Of a stretch of 64,000 bases of DNA, positions 1 through 11,182 are shown one piece after another. The stretch is from NCBI GenBank assembly GCA_022495995.1, contig JAFEMH010002332.1, positions 62,001 to 126,000 of the forward strand, read 5' to 3'. Every line of letters starts with the position of its first letter. Within the stretch, counting starts at the first letter, position 1. Both the position numbers and the translations under genes were made by a program. This stretch comes from Adenophora triphylla var. japonica. Taxonomy: Eukaryota; Streptophyta; Magnoliopsida; Asterales; Campanulaceae. The notes beneath the pieces are model-generated. The model was not told where the DNA came from, did not search any database, and worked only from the letters and a program-made list of their open reading frames with translations.

Positions 1-1368
1 ATTTGGACTCTTGAACCATCCAATTTCGAGTCCGTATGAATTAACTATGATTTATTCAATTTCCACTCAACTTCTAACGTACAATACTACCTGCTGTAAC
101 CAAATCAGATTTTTGGGACATAAGGATAACTTCTTTAGCTATGAAACCATCACATTCAGAAAGTACTCAGAAAAACACCCAATTTAGACCCAAGAACCAT
201 CCAATTCCGATTTAATATGATTAAGTTATGACCATCACAAGATTGCTAAACGCAGTGCAGTTCGATTGAAGTTAGGATTTCTGGGGTCTTGGGCGACCGC
301 CCAAACCTCTTGGGCGACCGCTCAAGAGGGTTTTCAAGGAAATGTGAGTTTACGCCGGCATGGGCGGCCGCTCAGCCCCCTTGGGCGACCGCCCAAGCCT
401 CTGCCGCCACCAAACTTAGGTTTTTAACCCCTTTAACCCTAGTTCTTCCTTCCCTCTACCATTGATTATTCAAGAACACCCAAGAACACCTTCATTTCAC
501 CAAATCCCAAACAAACATGTAAACTTCAAACCAAGTAACCCTAGATTATTTATCACTACTATTTCTACCCATTTCAACCCTTTTAACTCATCTTCATTGA
601 ACCCTAACTTCAACAATTTCAAATTCTATCCATTCCTTAAAAATCTAAATCAACTCCCATGAACCACTATCTTTTTAAGCCATTAATCCATTTTCTAACT
701 CCAAGAAGATTTCCAAAGCATATAATAACAATCACAACACTAAGAACAACAATAGATAGATTATGAGCACATAGATGAAAGGAGGTCATAACAACTCACC
801 TTTGGGATTGAAATGGAAGGTTGATCTATTTAGCTAGATGAGTTCCTCTAGGCGATCCAACTTCAAAGGTGCTCTTGGACTTGAATTTGGTGAAGAAATT
901 CTTGGCTTCAAGGTTTGGAACTTGGGGCTTCCATGGAGGTTCTCTCTAATTCTCTAGGTTGAAGATGAATGAGAAATGAGGGAGAAGGGAGGGGTAGTAA
1001 GAGGAGGTGATGGGAAGAGGACACTTGGCAAGGCATGGAAGAGTAAGAAAGTTGGCCCCTCCTACAACTTAATCCAAGGCTTTCACCCTACTCCCATTAA
1101 TTTAAAATAAACCTTATCCCATTAATTCATCCTACTCATTTAACCTCCCCACATATTTATCTATTTATTAAATTTCCATTTTGTATCATTTCCCTTAGTT
1201 TCTTTATTTAATGTCCAATAAATTCTTATAAGCTCCTTAATTTACTTTTCACCCAATTTATCCTAACTCAAGAATTTAAAGATAAAATTGAACACATAAA
1301 GTCAACATAATATTAAAAGCATATAATTAAATATTAAAAATTGAGTGCCTAGGGTTGGGGTCGTCACA
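1..1368 (-). repeat. LTR of element A, copy 1 (partial)
   Basis: This matches the upper half of the LTR at 4972-7592 almost base for base (from 6223 onward) and ends with the same GGTCGTCACA at 1368. In minus orientation this is the start of the LTR (U3 side). The rest lies left of the window. Small ORFs repeated in all three LTR copies (for example 462-662) have low-complexity Asn/Pro/Phe-rich products and are not considered genes. Confidence 0.88.
289..398. promoter_or_regulatory. GC-rich palindrome cluster in LTR A (copy 1)
   Basis: Four boxes occur within 110 bp of otherwise AT-rich LTR: TTGGGCGACCGCCCAA (perfect 7-bp arms), TTGGGCGACCGCTCAA, TGGGCGGCCGCTCA and again TTGGGCGACCGCCCAA. 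The same cluster is at 6514-6620 and 12727-12834 in the other LTR copies. A regulatory role is inferred from the analogous clusters upstream of TATA boxes in other elements of the window. No clear TATA box is visible in this LTR. Confidence 0.45.
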
Positions 1369-1739
1369 CTCACTCCTCCTTAAAGAAAATTCGACCCGAA
1401 TTTTAAAAAGACTTATCTTAATGATAAATTAAAGAAGATAACCTTCCCCACAATCAAATTACACTTCCAAATAGTTTTCTCAAAGTATTATTATTATACC
1501 CATTTTCCACAACCCTAATACTCTCAAAGTTTAATTTCGGACTTACGATTTTAGTAACTCTCAACCATTCCCTCACATAAACCAAACCCGTTAAATCATC
1601 ATTAGTTGAAGAACTCCGCACACATGAGGAATTTTAAGGACAACTTTCCCATACAATACTTCATACAATACCACTTAATACAGGACTGAAAACCACTAAT
1701 ATACGCAATCTCATCAAGGTTAAATAACTTCTCAAGTTG

Positions 1740-1930
1740 AAACGAAATCCATCACACAACACGCAATTTATTCTCAAGAATTTGGATAGTCTTCTTTGTC
1801 TGTCCATCTGTCTGAGGAAGAAACGCACCACTGAAACTTGACTTGGAACTCAAAACCTTGCACCCTGCTTTCCAAAACACAATGAATCCTCGATCCCGAT
1901 CTGGTAAAATGTTGATTGGTTTTCCACGAA
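1740..1930 (-). pseudogene. Integrase core fossil of element A, unit 1
   Basis: The minus-strand translation is short but recognisable. It reads LPQTDGQ followed by TIQILENKLR, which corresponds to the HPQTDGQ...RTIQTLED block of Gypsy integrases. A DRD-containing stretch lies upstream. An in-frame stop follows at the 3' side, and the first His of the block is Leu. The order gag, PR, RNase H, IN along the minus strand fits Ty3/Gypsy. The catalytic domain is not complete, so no function is expected. The same trace is present in unit 2 near 7964-8154. Confidence 0.6.
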
Positions 1931-2519
1931 ATCATTCAATCTCCCGCATTCACAATGTTTTAATTTCCCCCTCGAATACTTCGTTAATATAAGTTGAAAG
2001 TAAACCGACTTGATCTATTCATCCACTATCACTCCAACACACCCAACCTTATCGACGTTGAAAGTAGTACAGTTACAAAATTCCATCGCACTGTCTTCCC
2101 ATTCGAATCTTCTAACTCTTCTTCAAGTCTTGATACTTCTTCAAACTTTTCTGATGAGTCGCAATTCTAGGTTTACGGTCTTCCTCTAAAACCGGTATTC
2201 TAATCTCTTACAGCAATGATACACACTCCGAGTTGAGGGTTAAATTTTCATCCCAATTAGATACAAAATCCTTGGTCTCCCAGTCTTGAAACTAGCCGAT
2301 AATCCTCTTAACTTCTGAATCATGGTTGAACTTCCTCTAAGGTCTCCACACTATAAGTATAACTTGAATTTTCGCAAAATATCTCACCATGCAACTCAAA
2401 GGATATACTTGTTGACACATAAGCCTTTCGGCTAATCGCAATCGCAATCACAATAACTTTTCCGGTAACAAGATATAACCTCATTTAAGTCTTTCTAATA
2501 ATTTCCACCTCGACTCGCT

Positions 2520-2600
2520 TATTGTTAAATTCCTTTCGAACCAACAAATACTTTAAACTTTCATGATCGTTAACACATCTCAAATTTGGTTGCAACTAGT
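2520..2600 (-). pseudogene. RNase H fossil of element A, unit 1
   Basis: A 20-residue minus-strand reading (NDHESLKYLLVRKEFN) matches the conserved TDHKSLKYLF.Q.ELN segment that follows the reverse transcriptase in chromovirus polyproteins. It lies between the protease and integrase traces, as expected. Flanking sequence has lost any open frame. The equivalent in unit 2 is near 8746-8826. Confidence 0.5.
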
Positions 2601-3559
2601 TAAAAATTCCGCTAGTAAAACGCAATATAATCTCAGTTACTTACAAGTTGAAAATAAGAAGATTCTGCTCCGCCTGATTCACTTCCTCTAAACATAAGTT
2701 ATCACTTTCCCATTTCGCATCATATCACAAATTAGCCTTCCATTGATACACAATTAAAAGCGTCAAGTTCTCGCATTCATTACTCAATAAGGATCATATC
2801 TACGATCGACCTATTCTTCCTCTCTACTATACGATTCACCCTTATTGCATTCTACATCCAGGATACCTCTTCCAGGTTAACTCTATCAACAATAATACAA
2901 TTCTCAAGAATCTAATGACACTCCCTTGGTAGCACCCCTTTCAATCCTAAAACTATGGACTCATTACGGCAATATTCCAAAGCCAACTTACAATTATTAA
3001 ACTTCACACATAAATTTTCCTATTGGAAAATAGATAACACAATTCACAATTAATTTTCATGATATTCTCAACGTCAAGTAAACAAGGATGTCACCACTAA
3101 TAATTTCCACTAGCTATCAAGATAAGGATAGAACTCTACTCCTTATAACCACAACAAAATCGATACCATTCTATAGGGTGCTTGTGATATAGGTATTTAA
3201 CCTGACACTACATCAATACGTGATTCCACTTCCCAACCGAAAGTCATATAATACTTTTGAAAGCATACTTACTATTTTCCTAATTAGCACATAACATTTT
3301 TCGAAGACTTCTTACCTAAGTCTACCACATTTCAATTAAGCTTCACACTTCTTAACCAAAAATTTTCAATCTTTAAGGCATATCTAACAAGGATACCACA
3401 TAAAGGCTTATTTGCATCTAATACCATATAGACCAATTAAGCATAGTAAAAAAAAAAAGACTCGCTTCATACGACAAGCCTATCACCGCCCGACCACTAC
3501 TTACCATTCTAGGCCGGTATATATCAAAATCACACATTGGTAATCATACCAAATCAACT

Positions 3560-3770
3560 AGCAATACATGCTCGGCTATAACCACGTCACACTAGTGGTA
3601 AACCAAATAATATTCGAGGTATTCTCTCATAAGAGTAGAAATCTCTAACACATAAAACACATCTTAAGCAATGTATGCCACATGAAACAAAATGCAATGT
3701 CACACGTGCATGAGATGAACCGGGATCTATAAAGTATGACCCCTACTTCTGAGACAGGTATATTACCTCT
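3560..3770 (-). pseudogene. Aspartic protease fossil of element A, unit 1
   Basis: The minus-strand reading contains FIDPGSSH near 3715-3735. This is the active-site block (D-x-G-S) of chromovirus proteases, and a similar block (ALIDPGS) is readable in element B at about 19190. Downstream homology fades after a few dozen residues, with in-frame stops. It follows the gag zinc knuckles directly. Unit 2 carries the same trace near 9782-9990. Confidence 0.5.
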
Positions 3771-3828
3771 AAAGGTAGCTGAGGATCTATCCCTCCAAAA
3801 CTCAAAAACAAGTATTCGACTTTAAACG

Positions 3829-4873
3829 TTACCTTTTTGGATTCCCTTCATTGTTCCTTTTTATTCCTCCTTTAGGCCCCCTATGTCCGGTACCCAAAGC
3901 TAACCTTCGATGAAATATAGGACAATTCTTCTTGTAGTGTCCCATTTCTCCACAATTCAAACATTTCCCTTGCTTACTCCAACACTTGTCTTCAGAATGA
4001 CCCATCTTCTTGCAATATCCACATATAATCCTTACCCGACTGAAGTCGGATGATTTGTCTCGAGTCGCCACTTTTTCTCCTCTTGCTAACTCCTGCTGAT
4101 CCTTTCTGATGCCCTCTATTATATCCAGAACCTTGGCCTTGAAACTTCTGCTTACTTCCACTTCCACCCTCAGATTTACCCCGGTGCTCGTCAATATCAT
4201 TCTCTATTCGGTAGGCTTTATTCACTGCTGTCTGAAAATCTGGGAAGTCGTGCGTCAATAACTGTTTCCTGAACTCTAGTCTTAATCCCTTCACAAATCG
4301 ATATATCCGTCTCTCTTCTTCCGGTACCAAATGTGGACAATAGCGAGCTAGCTCCGTAAACCTTGCTGAATACTGCGCCACGGTCATTGCTCCTTGCTCT
4401 AATTTCAAAAACTCAACTTCCTTCTTATCTCTTGTAACTATTGGAATGAAATGATCTCGAAATTTACGCGTAAAGTTCTCCCAGGTCTGCGGTGTAAGGT
4501 TTCGATCCCATCCGTCCTTCACTACTTGCCACCAATGCTCTGCAGGTCCCTCTAACTTGAAGACTGCGCATCTCACTTTTTCTGCATCCGTGCTCTCCAT
4601 CGCTGCGAAAATCTTATTCATACTTTCAAGCCATCTCTCAGCCTTCACCGGATCCGGATCTCCACTAAAACTTGGAGGTGTCATCTTAACGAACTTTTCC
4701 AAACCATGCCCATGTCTGCCTCCTTGATGCTGCTGTGCTTGCCCTTGTGTTGTCATATTTTGCAAAAATCCTCGAAACATGTTCATCGTCTCAACATTCG
4801 GATTTCCATCACCCCCGGCCTTACCAACATTGCCCTGTAACACGATCTTGCCATCATCCTCATTTTCAGCCAT
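3829..4873 (-). pseudogene. gag: gag of element A, unit 1 (one frameshift)
   Basis: This encodes the retrotransposon capsid/nucleocapsid precursor. From a likely start at 4873 (MAENEDDG) a frame runs to 3992. It holds a Retrotrans_gag domain of the Del/Tekay type, with landmarks SFSGDPDPVKAERWLE, HWWQVVKDGW, FRDHFIP and EFLKLEQGAMTVAQY. The region carrying two CCHC zinc knuckles (CGYCKKMGHSEDKC and CLNCGEMGHYKKNC) is open in a different frame (3829-4200), so at least one frameshift separates capsid from nucleocapsid. The frameshift could be real or a consensus error. This is the best preserved gene of the array. The start at 4873 is preferred over 4915 because it fits family length and begins an acidic N terminus. 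Confidence 0.8.
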
Positions 4874-4957
4874 TGAATAAACTCCCTGCAACAAACACTC
4901 GACGTAATTTATCACACACTCTCACTCAGCTAGACTCTACCCGAGAACTCTAACCGA

Positions 4958-4969
4958 GCTCTGATACCA
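4958..4969 (-). other. Primer binding site, initiator tRNA-Met type (unit 1)
   Basis: The minus strand reads TGGTATCAGAGC, two bases inside the LTR edge at 4972. This is the classic complement of the 3' end of initiator tRNA-Met used to prime minus-strand DNA. It fixes the minus orientation of element A. Confidence 0.9.
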
Positions 4970-4971
4970 AC

Positions 4972-7592
4972 TGTGAGGACCCCGACCCGGAACCTACATG
5001 TGTTCCAAGTTGGAGCGCCCTCAAACTAACCCGAAAACACTAAACTTTTAAAACTTTACTTTGACTTTCAAACATAAACATTAATAATATAACATTTCAA
5101 ACTAACTCCACTCAACTCCACATCGGAGGAGGAGATAACTAACTTTGAAAAGTAACAACCTGTTTTAATTACAAAGACTTTAGTTATAACGTACAAACTA
5201 AGTTTTATACTCATAAACTCCATAAAGGAATTATACCAAAATACATTCTTTACACCAACCTATACGTACCCTGACAAATCCCAAAATACCACGTACCAAC
5301 TCCTTTCCGTCCTCACTTGGCCGGTCCGCCTGTCTCAGGATCTAAAACAGTAAAGGGAGAGGGGTGAGAATAAATCTCAATGAGCTATTATGATATGCAG
5401 CAAGATGCCAAACAAAGTGCAACACATAGCATGGTAGCACATAACACACTAGGAAAGCGGTAAACACATTCCGTTACCTTGGTTTACCTTTCCCGTCTGA
5501 ACAATAAGTCGTATAACTGTGGGTATCAATACTCCACTACATCTGTGAATGCATATTCACCAGATCCCATACCATGTAACTGAGACAGCTTATGCTTATA
5601 ACTCATCTCCGTGAACCGCTTAGGCATATTCACATCTTATAAAACCCGTTTTCCAGGGAAAATATAAGACATCGCATTCCTATGAACTGACCGCACATAT
5701 CCATAGTAAGCTGAACCCCGCCCGCGGCCGCAGAGGGGAGAGGTCACAGGTATGATGAATCTTCAATCACTTAGAGAACAAATCAATAACCGATTGAAAT
5801 CCATTATACCCCCCATTCACATAAAAATATCAACACGTTCAAGCACATAATAGATACTTGAAATATGATCCACAAACGGGATAGCAATATAACCACATGG
5901 TAAAATATACTCATGCCAATCAATGCCATAATGCAACATTTAAGTAATACACTATGCATAGTATCATCAACAAATATGAATGATAACAAATAAATTCACA
6001 AATGGAATAATCATACAACTACATAGTAAACATATCCACACATTGGGATAACATAACAACTTGTCAAATATTCCACACTTGGGGAGCCACATAACACTTG
6101 CCAAATAATCCACAAAGGGGATAAACAATATAGTCACATGGTAAAATAGAATATCTGGAAATGATCATTACATATTTAGTTTATAAAACCAATTCCATTT
6201 GAGAGATCACCTAAAAATACTCAATTTGGACTCTTGAACCATCCAATTTCGAGTCCGTATGAATTAACTATGATTTATTCAATTTCCACTCAACTTCTAA
6301 CGTACAATACTACCTGCTGTAACCAAATCAGATTTTTGGGACATAAGGATAACTTCTTTAGCTATGAAACCATCACATTCAGAAAGTACTCAGAAAAACA
6401 CCCAATTTAGACCCAAGAACCATCCAATTCCGATTTAATATGATTAAGTTATGACCATCACAAGATTGCTAAACGAATTCTGGTTCAGAATTGAAGTTAG
6501 GATTTCTGGGGTCTTGGGCGACCGCCCAAACCTCTTGGGCGACCGCTCAAGAGGGTTTTCAAGGAAATGTGAGTTTCGCCAAGATGGGCGGCCGCTCAGC
6601 CCCCTTGGGCGACCGCCCAAGCCTCCTGCCAGCCCAAACTTAGGTTTTTAACCCCTTTAACCCTAGTTCTTCCTTCCCTCTACCATTGATTATTCAAGAA
6701 CACCCAAGAACACCTTCATTTCACCAAATCCCAAACAAACATGTAAACTTCAAACCAAGTAACCCTAGATTATTTATCACTACTATTTCTACCCATTTCA
6801 ACCCTTTTAACTCATCTTCATTGAACCCTAACTTCAACAATTTCAAATTCTATCCATTCCTTAAAAATCTAAATCAACTCCCATGAACCACTATCTTTTT
6901 AAGCCATTAATCCATTTTCTAACTCCAAGAAGATTTCCAAAGCATATAATAACAATCACAACACTAAGAACAACAATAGATAGATTATGAGCACATAGAT
7001 GAAAGGAGGTCATAACAACTCACCTTTGGGATTGAAATGGAAGGTTGATCTATTTAGCTAGATGAGTTCCTCTAGGCGATCCAACTTCAAAGGTGCTCTT
7101 GGACTTGAATTTGGTGAAGAAATTCTTGGCTTCAAGGTTTGGAACTTGGGGCTTCCATGGAGGTTCTCTCTAATTCTCTAGGTTGAAGATGAATGAGAAA
7201 TGAGGGAGAAGGGAGGGGTAGTAAGAGGAGGTGATGGGAAGAGGACACTTGGCAAGGCATGGAAGAGTAAGAAAGTTGGCCCCTCCTACAACTTAATCCA
7301 AGGCTTTCACCCTACTCCCATTAATTTAAAATAAACCTTATCCCATTAATTCATCCTACTCATTTAACCTCCCCACATATTTATCTATTTATTAAATTTC
7401 CATTTTGTATCATTTCCCTTAGTTTCTTTATTTAATGTCCAATAAATTCTTATAAGCTCCTTAATTTACTTTTCACCCAATTTATCCTAACTCAAGAATT
7501 TAAAGATAAAATTGAACACATAAAGTCAACATAATATTAAAAGCATATAATTAAATATTAAAAATTGAGTGCCTAGGGTTGGGGTCGTCACA
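4972..7592 (-). repeat. LTR of element A, copy 2 (complete, 2621 bp)
   Basis: Plus-strand ends are TGTGAGGACCCC and GGGGTCGTCACA, giving TG...CA termini. It serves as the 5' LTR of unit 1 and the 3' LTR of unit 2. It is near identical to copies 1 and 3 except at scattered CTG/CAG positions. The GC palindrome cluster is at 6514-6620. No convincing gene lies in it. Confidence 0.92.
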
Positions 7593-10039
7593 CTCACTCC
7601 CCCTTAAAGAAAATTCGACCCGAATTTTAAAAAGACTTATCTTAATGATAAATTAAAGAAGATAACCTTCCCCACAATCAAATTACACTTCCAAATAGTT
7701 TTCTCAAAGTATTATTATTATACCCATTTTCCACAACCCTAATACTCTCAAAGTTTAATTTCGGACTTACGATTTTAGTAACTCTCAACCATTCCCTCAC
7801 ATAAACCAAACCCGTTAAATCATCATTAGTTGAAGAACTCCGCACACATGAGGAATTTTAAGGACAACTTTCCCATACAATACTTCATACAATACCACTT
7901 AATACAGGACTGAAAACCACTAATATACGCAATCTCATCAAGGTTAAATAACTTCTCAAGTTGAAACGAAATCCATCACACAACACGCAATTTATTCTCA
8001 AGAATTTGGATAGTCTTCTTTGTCTGTCCATCTGTCTGAGGAAGAAACGCACCACTGAAACTTGACTTGGAACTCAAAACCTTGCACCCTGCTTTCCAAA
8101 ACACAATGAATCCTCGATCCCGATCTGGTAAAATGTTGATTGGTTTTCCACGAAATCATTCAATCTCCCGCATTCACAATGTTTTAATTTCCCCCTCGAA
8201 TACTTCGTTAATATAAGTTGAAAGTAAACCGACTTGATCTATTCATCCACTATCACTCCAACACACCCAACCTTATCGACGTTGAAAGTAGTACAGCTTA
8301 CAAAATTCCATCGCACTGTCTTCCCATTCGAATCTTCTAACTCTTCTTCAAGTCTTGATACTTCTTCAAACTTTTCGATGAGTCGCAATTCTAGGTTTAC
8401 GGTCTTCCTCTAAAACCGGTATTCTAATCTCTTACAAAGAATGATACACACTCCGAGTTGAGGGTTAAATTTTCATCCCAATTAGATACAAAATCCTTGG
8501 TCTCCCAGTCTTGAAACTAGCCGATAATCCTCTTAACTTCGAATCATGGTTGAACTTCCTCTAAGGTCTCCACACTATAAGTATAACTTGAATTTTCGCA
8601 AAATATCTCACCATGCAACTCAAAGGATATACTTGTTGACACATAAGCCTTTCGGCTAATCGCAATCGCAATCACAATAACTTTTCCGGTAACAAGATAT
8701 AACCTCATTTAAGTCTTTCTAATAATTTCCACCCTCGACTCTGCTTATTGTTAAATTCCTTTCGAACCAACAAATACTTTAAACTTTCATGATCGTTAAC
8801 ACATCTCAAATTTGGTTGCAACTAGTTAAAAATTCCGCTAGTAAAACGCAATATAATCTCGCATTTACAAGTTGAAAATAAGAAGATTCTGCTCCGCCTG
8901 ATTCACTTCCTCTAAACATAAGTTATCACTTTCCCATTTCGCATCATATCACAAATTAGCCTTCCATTGATACACAATTAAAAGCGTCAAGTTCTCGCAT
9001 TCATTACTCAATAAGGATCATATCTACAGTCAACCTATTCTTCCTCTCTACTATACGATTCACCCTTATTGCATTCTACATCCAGGATACCTCTTCCAGG
9101 TTAACTCTATCAACAATAATACAATTCTCAAGAATCTAATGACACTCCCTTGGTAGCACCCCTTTCAATCCTAAAACTATGGACTCATTACGGCAATATT
9201 CCAAAGCCAACTTACAATTATTAAACTTCACACATAAATTTTCCTATTGGAAAATAGATAACACAATTCACAATTAATTTTCATGATATTCTCAACGTCA
9301 AGTAAACAAGGATGTCACCACTAATAATTTCCACTAGCTATCAAGATAAGGATAGAACTCTACTCCTTATAACCACAACAAAAATCGAGACCATTCTATA
9401 GGGTGCTTTTGATATAGGTATTTAACCTGACACTACATCAATACGTGATTCCACTTCCCAACCGAAAGTCATATAATACTTTGCTGAAAGCATACTTACT
9501 ATTTTCCTAATTAGCACATAACATTTTTCGAAGACTTCTTACCTAAGTCTACCACATTTCAATTAAGCTTCACACTTCTTAACCAAAAATTTTCAATCTT
9601 TAAGGCATATCTAACAAGGATACCACATAAAGGCTTATTTGCATCTAATACCATATAGACCAATTAAGCATAGTAAAAAAAAAGACTCGCTTCATACGAC
9701 GTCTATCACCGCCCGACCACTACTTACCATTCTAGGCCGTATATATCAAAATCACACATTGGTAATCATACCAAATCAACTAGCAATACATGCTCGCTAT
9801 AACCACGTCACACTAGTGGTAAACCAAATAATATTCGAGGTATTCTCTCATAAGAGTAGAAATCTGTAACACATAAAACACATCTTAAGCAATGTATGCC
9901 ACATGAAACAAAATGCAATGTCACACGTGCATGAGATGAACCGGGATCTATAAAGTATGACCCCTACTTCGAGACATGTATATTACCTCTAAAGGTAGCC
10001 GAGGGATCTATCCCTCCAAAACTCAAAACAAGTATTCGA

Positions 10040-11086
10040 CTTTAAACGTTACCTTTTTGGATTCCCTTCATTGTTCCTTTTTATTCCTCCTTTAGGCCCC
10101 CTATGTCCGGTACCCCAAGCTAACCTTCGATGAAATATAGGACAATTCTTCTTGTAGTGTCCCATTTCTCCACAATTCAAACATTTCCCTTGCTTACTCC
10201 AACACTTGTCTTCGTAATGACCCATCTTCTTGCAATATCCACATATAATCCTTACCCGACCCGAAGTCGGATGATTTGTCTCGAGTCGCCACTTTTTCTC
10301 CTCTTGCTAACTCCGGTGCCGATCCTTTCGATGCCCTCTATTATATCCAGAACCTTGGCCTTGAAACTTCGCTTACTTCCACTTCCACCTCGCATTTACC
10401 CCCTGCTCGTCAATATCATTCTCTATTCGGTAGGCTTTATTCACCGCCTCGAAAATCTGGGAAGTCGTGCGTCAATAATCAAGTTTCGAACTCTAGTCTT
10501 AATCCCTTCACAAATCGATATATCCGTCTCTCTTCTTCCGTACCAAATGTGGACAATAGCGAGCTAGCTCCGTAAACCTTGCCGAATACCGCGCCACGGT
10601 CATTGCTCCTTGCTCTAATTTCAAAAACTCAACTTCCTTCTTATCTCTTGTAACTATTGGAATGAAATGATCTCGAAATTTACGCTGTAAAGTTCTCCTG
10701 TGTCCGCGGTGTAAGGTTTCGATCCCACCCGTCCTTCACTACTTGCCACCAATGCTCTGCAGTCCCTCTAACTTGAAGATCGCGCATCTCACTTTTTCTC
10801 GCATCCGTGCTTTCCATCGCTGCGAAAATCTTATTCATACTTTCAAGCCATCTCTCGCCTTTCACCGGATCCGGATCTCCACTAAAACTTGGAGGTGTCA
10901 TCTTAACGAACTTTTCCAAACCATGCCCATGTCCGCCTCCTTGATGCCGCCGTGCTTGCCCTTGTGTTGTCATATTTTGCAAAAATCCTCGAAACATGTT
11001 CATCGTCTCAACATTCGGATTTCCATCACCCCGCCTTATCAACATTGCCCGTAACTCCGATGCCGATCATCCTCATTTTCAGCCAT
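10040..11086 (-). pseudogene. gag: gag of element A, unit 2 (multiply frameshifted)
   Basis: This has the same capsid landmarks as unit 1 (SFSGDPDPVKGERWLE, HWWQVVKDGWDRNL), but the longest open stretch covers only 10680-11045. Frameshifts fall where unit 1 has CTG or CAG and unit 2 has CG, CCG or an altered base. Examples are unit 1 'gctctgatacca' against unit 2 'gctcgatacca', and 'tctgcttac' against 'tcgcttac'. The pattern suggests that some breaks are consensus errors rather than true mutations. The zinc-knuckle part lies near 10080-10290. Confidence 0.7.
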
Positions 11087-11169
11087 TGAATAAACTCCCG
11101 CAACAAACACTCGACGTAATTTATCACACACTCTCACTCGCCTAGACTCTACCCGAGAACTCTAACCGA

Positions 11170-11180
11170 GCTCGATACCA
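11170..11180 (-). other. Primer binding site of unit 2 (one base short)
   Basis: The minus strand reads TGGTATCGAGC, the tRNA-iMet complement missing one base where unit 1 has CTG. The first base of the adjoining LTR (11183) is also changed from T to C at a CTG. Both are examples of the CTG-linked differences. Confidence 0.7.
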
Positions 11181-11182
11181 AC

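Larger units (their letters stand above)
1369..4971 (-). mobile_element. Interior of element A, unit 1
   Basis: On the minus strand this runs from a primer binding site through gag, decayed protease, RNase H and integrase traces, to a polypurine tract (CTTTAAGGAGGAGTGAG on the minus strand, next to 1369). At 3.6 kb it is much shorter than the interior of an autonomous chromovirus of this type. No intact reverse transcriptase is found. The stretches between the named fossils are AT-rich and show no readable coding potential. Confidence 0.8.
7593..11182 (-). mobile_element. Interior of element A, unit 2
   Basis: This is a second copy of the interior at 1369-4971, 3590 bp, with the same gag, PR, RNase H and IN remnants in the same order. 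The polypurine tract on the minus strand is CTTTAAGGGGGAGTGAG beside 7593. Relative to unit 1 it has many small changes concentrated at CTG and CAG triplets, which break the gag frame repeatedly. Confidence 0.85.
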
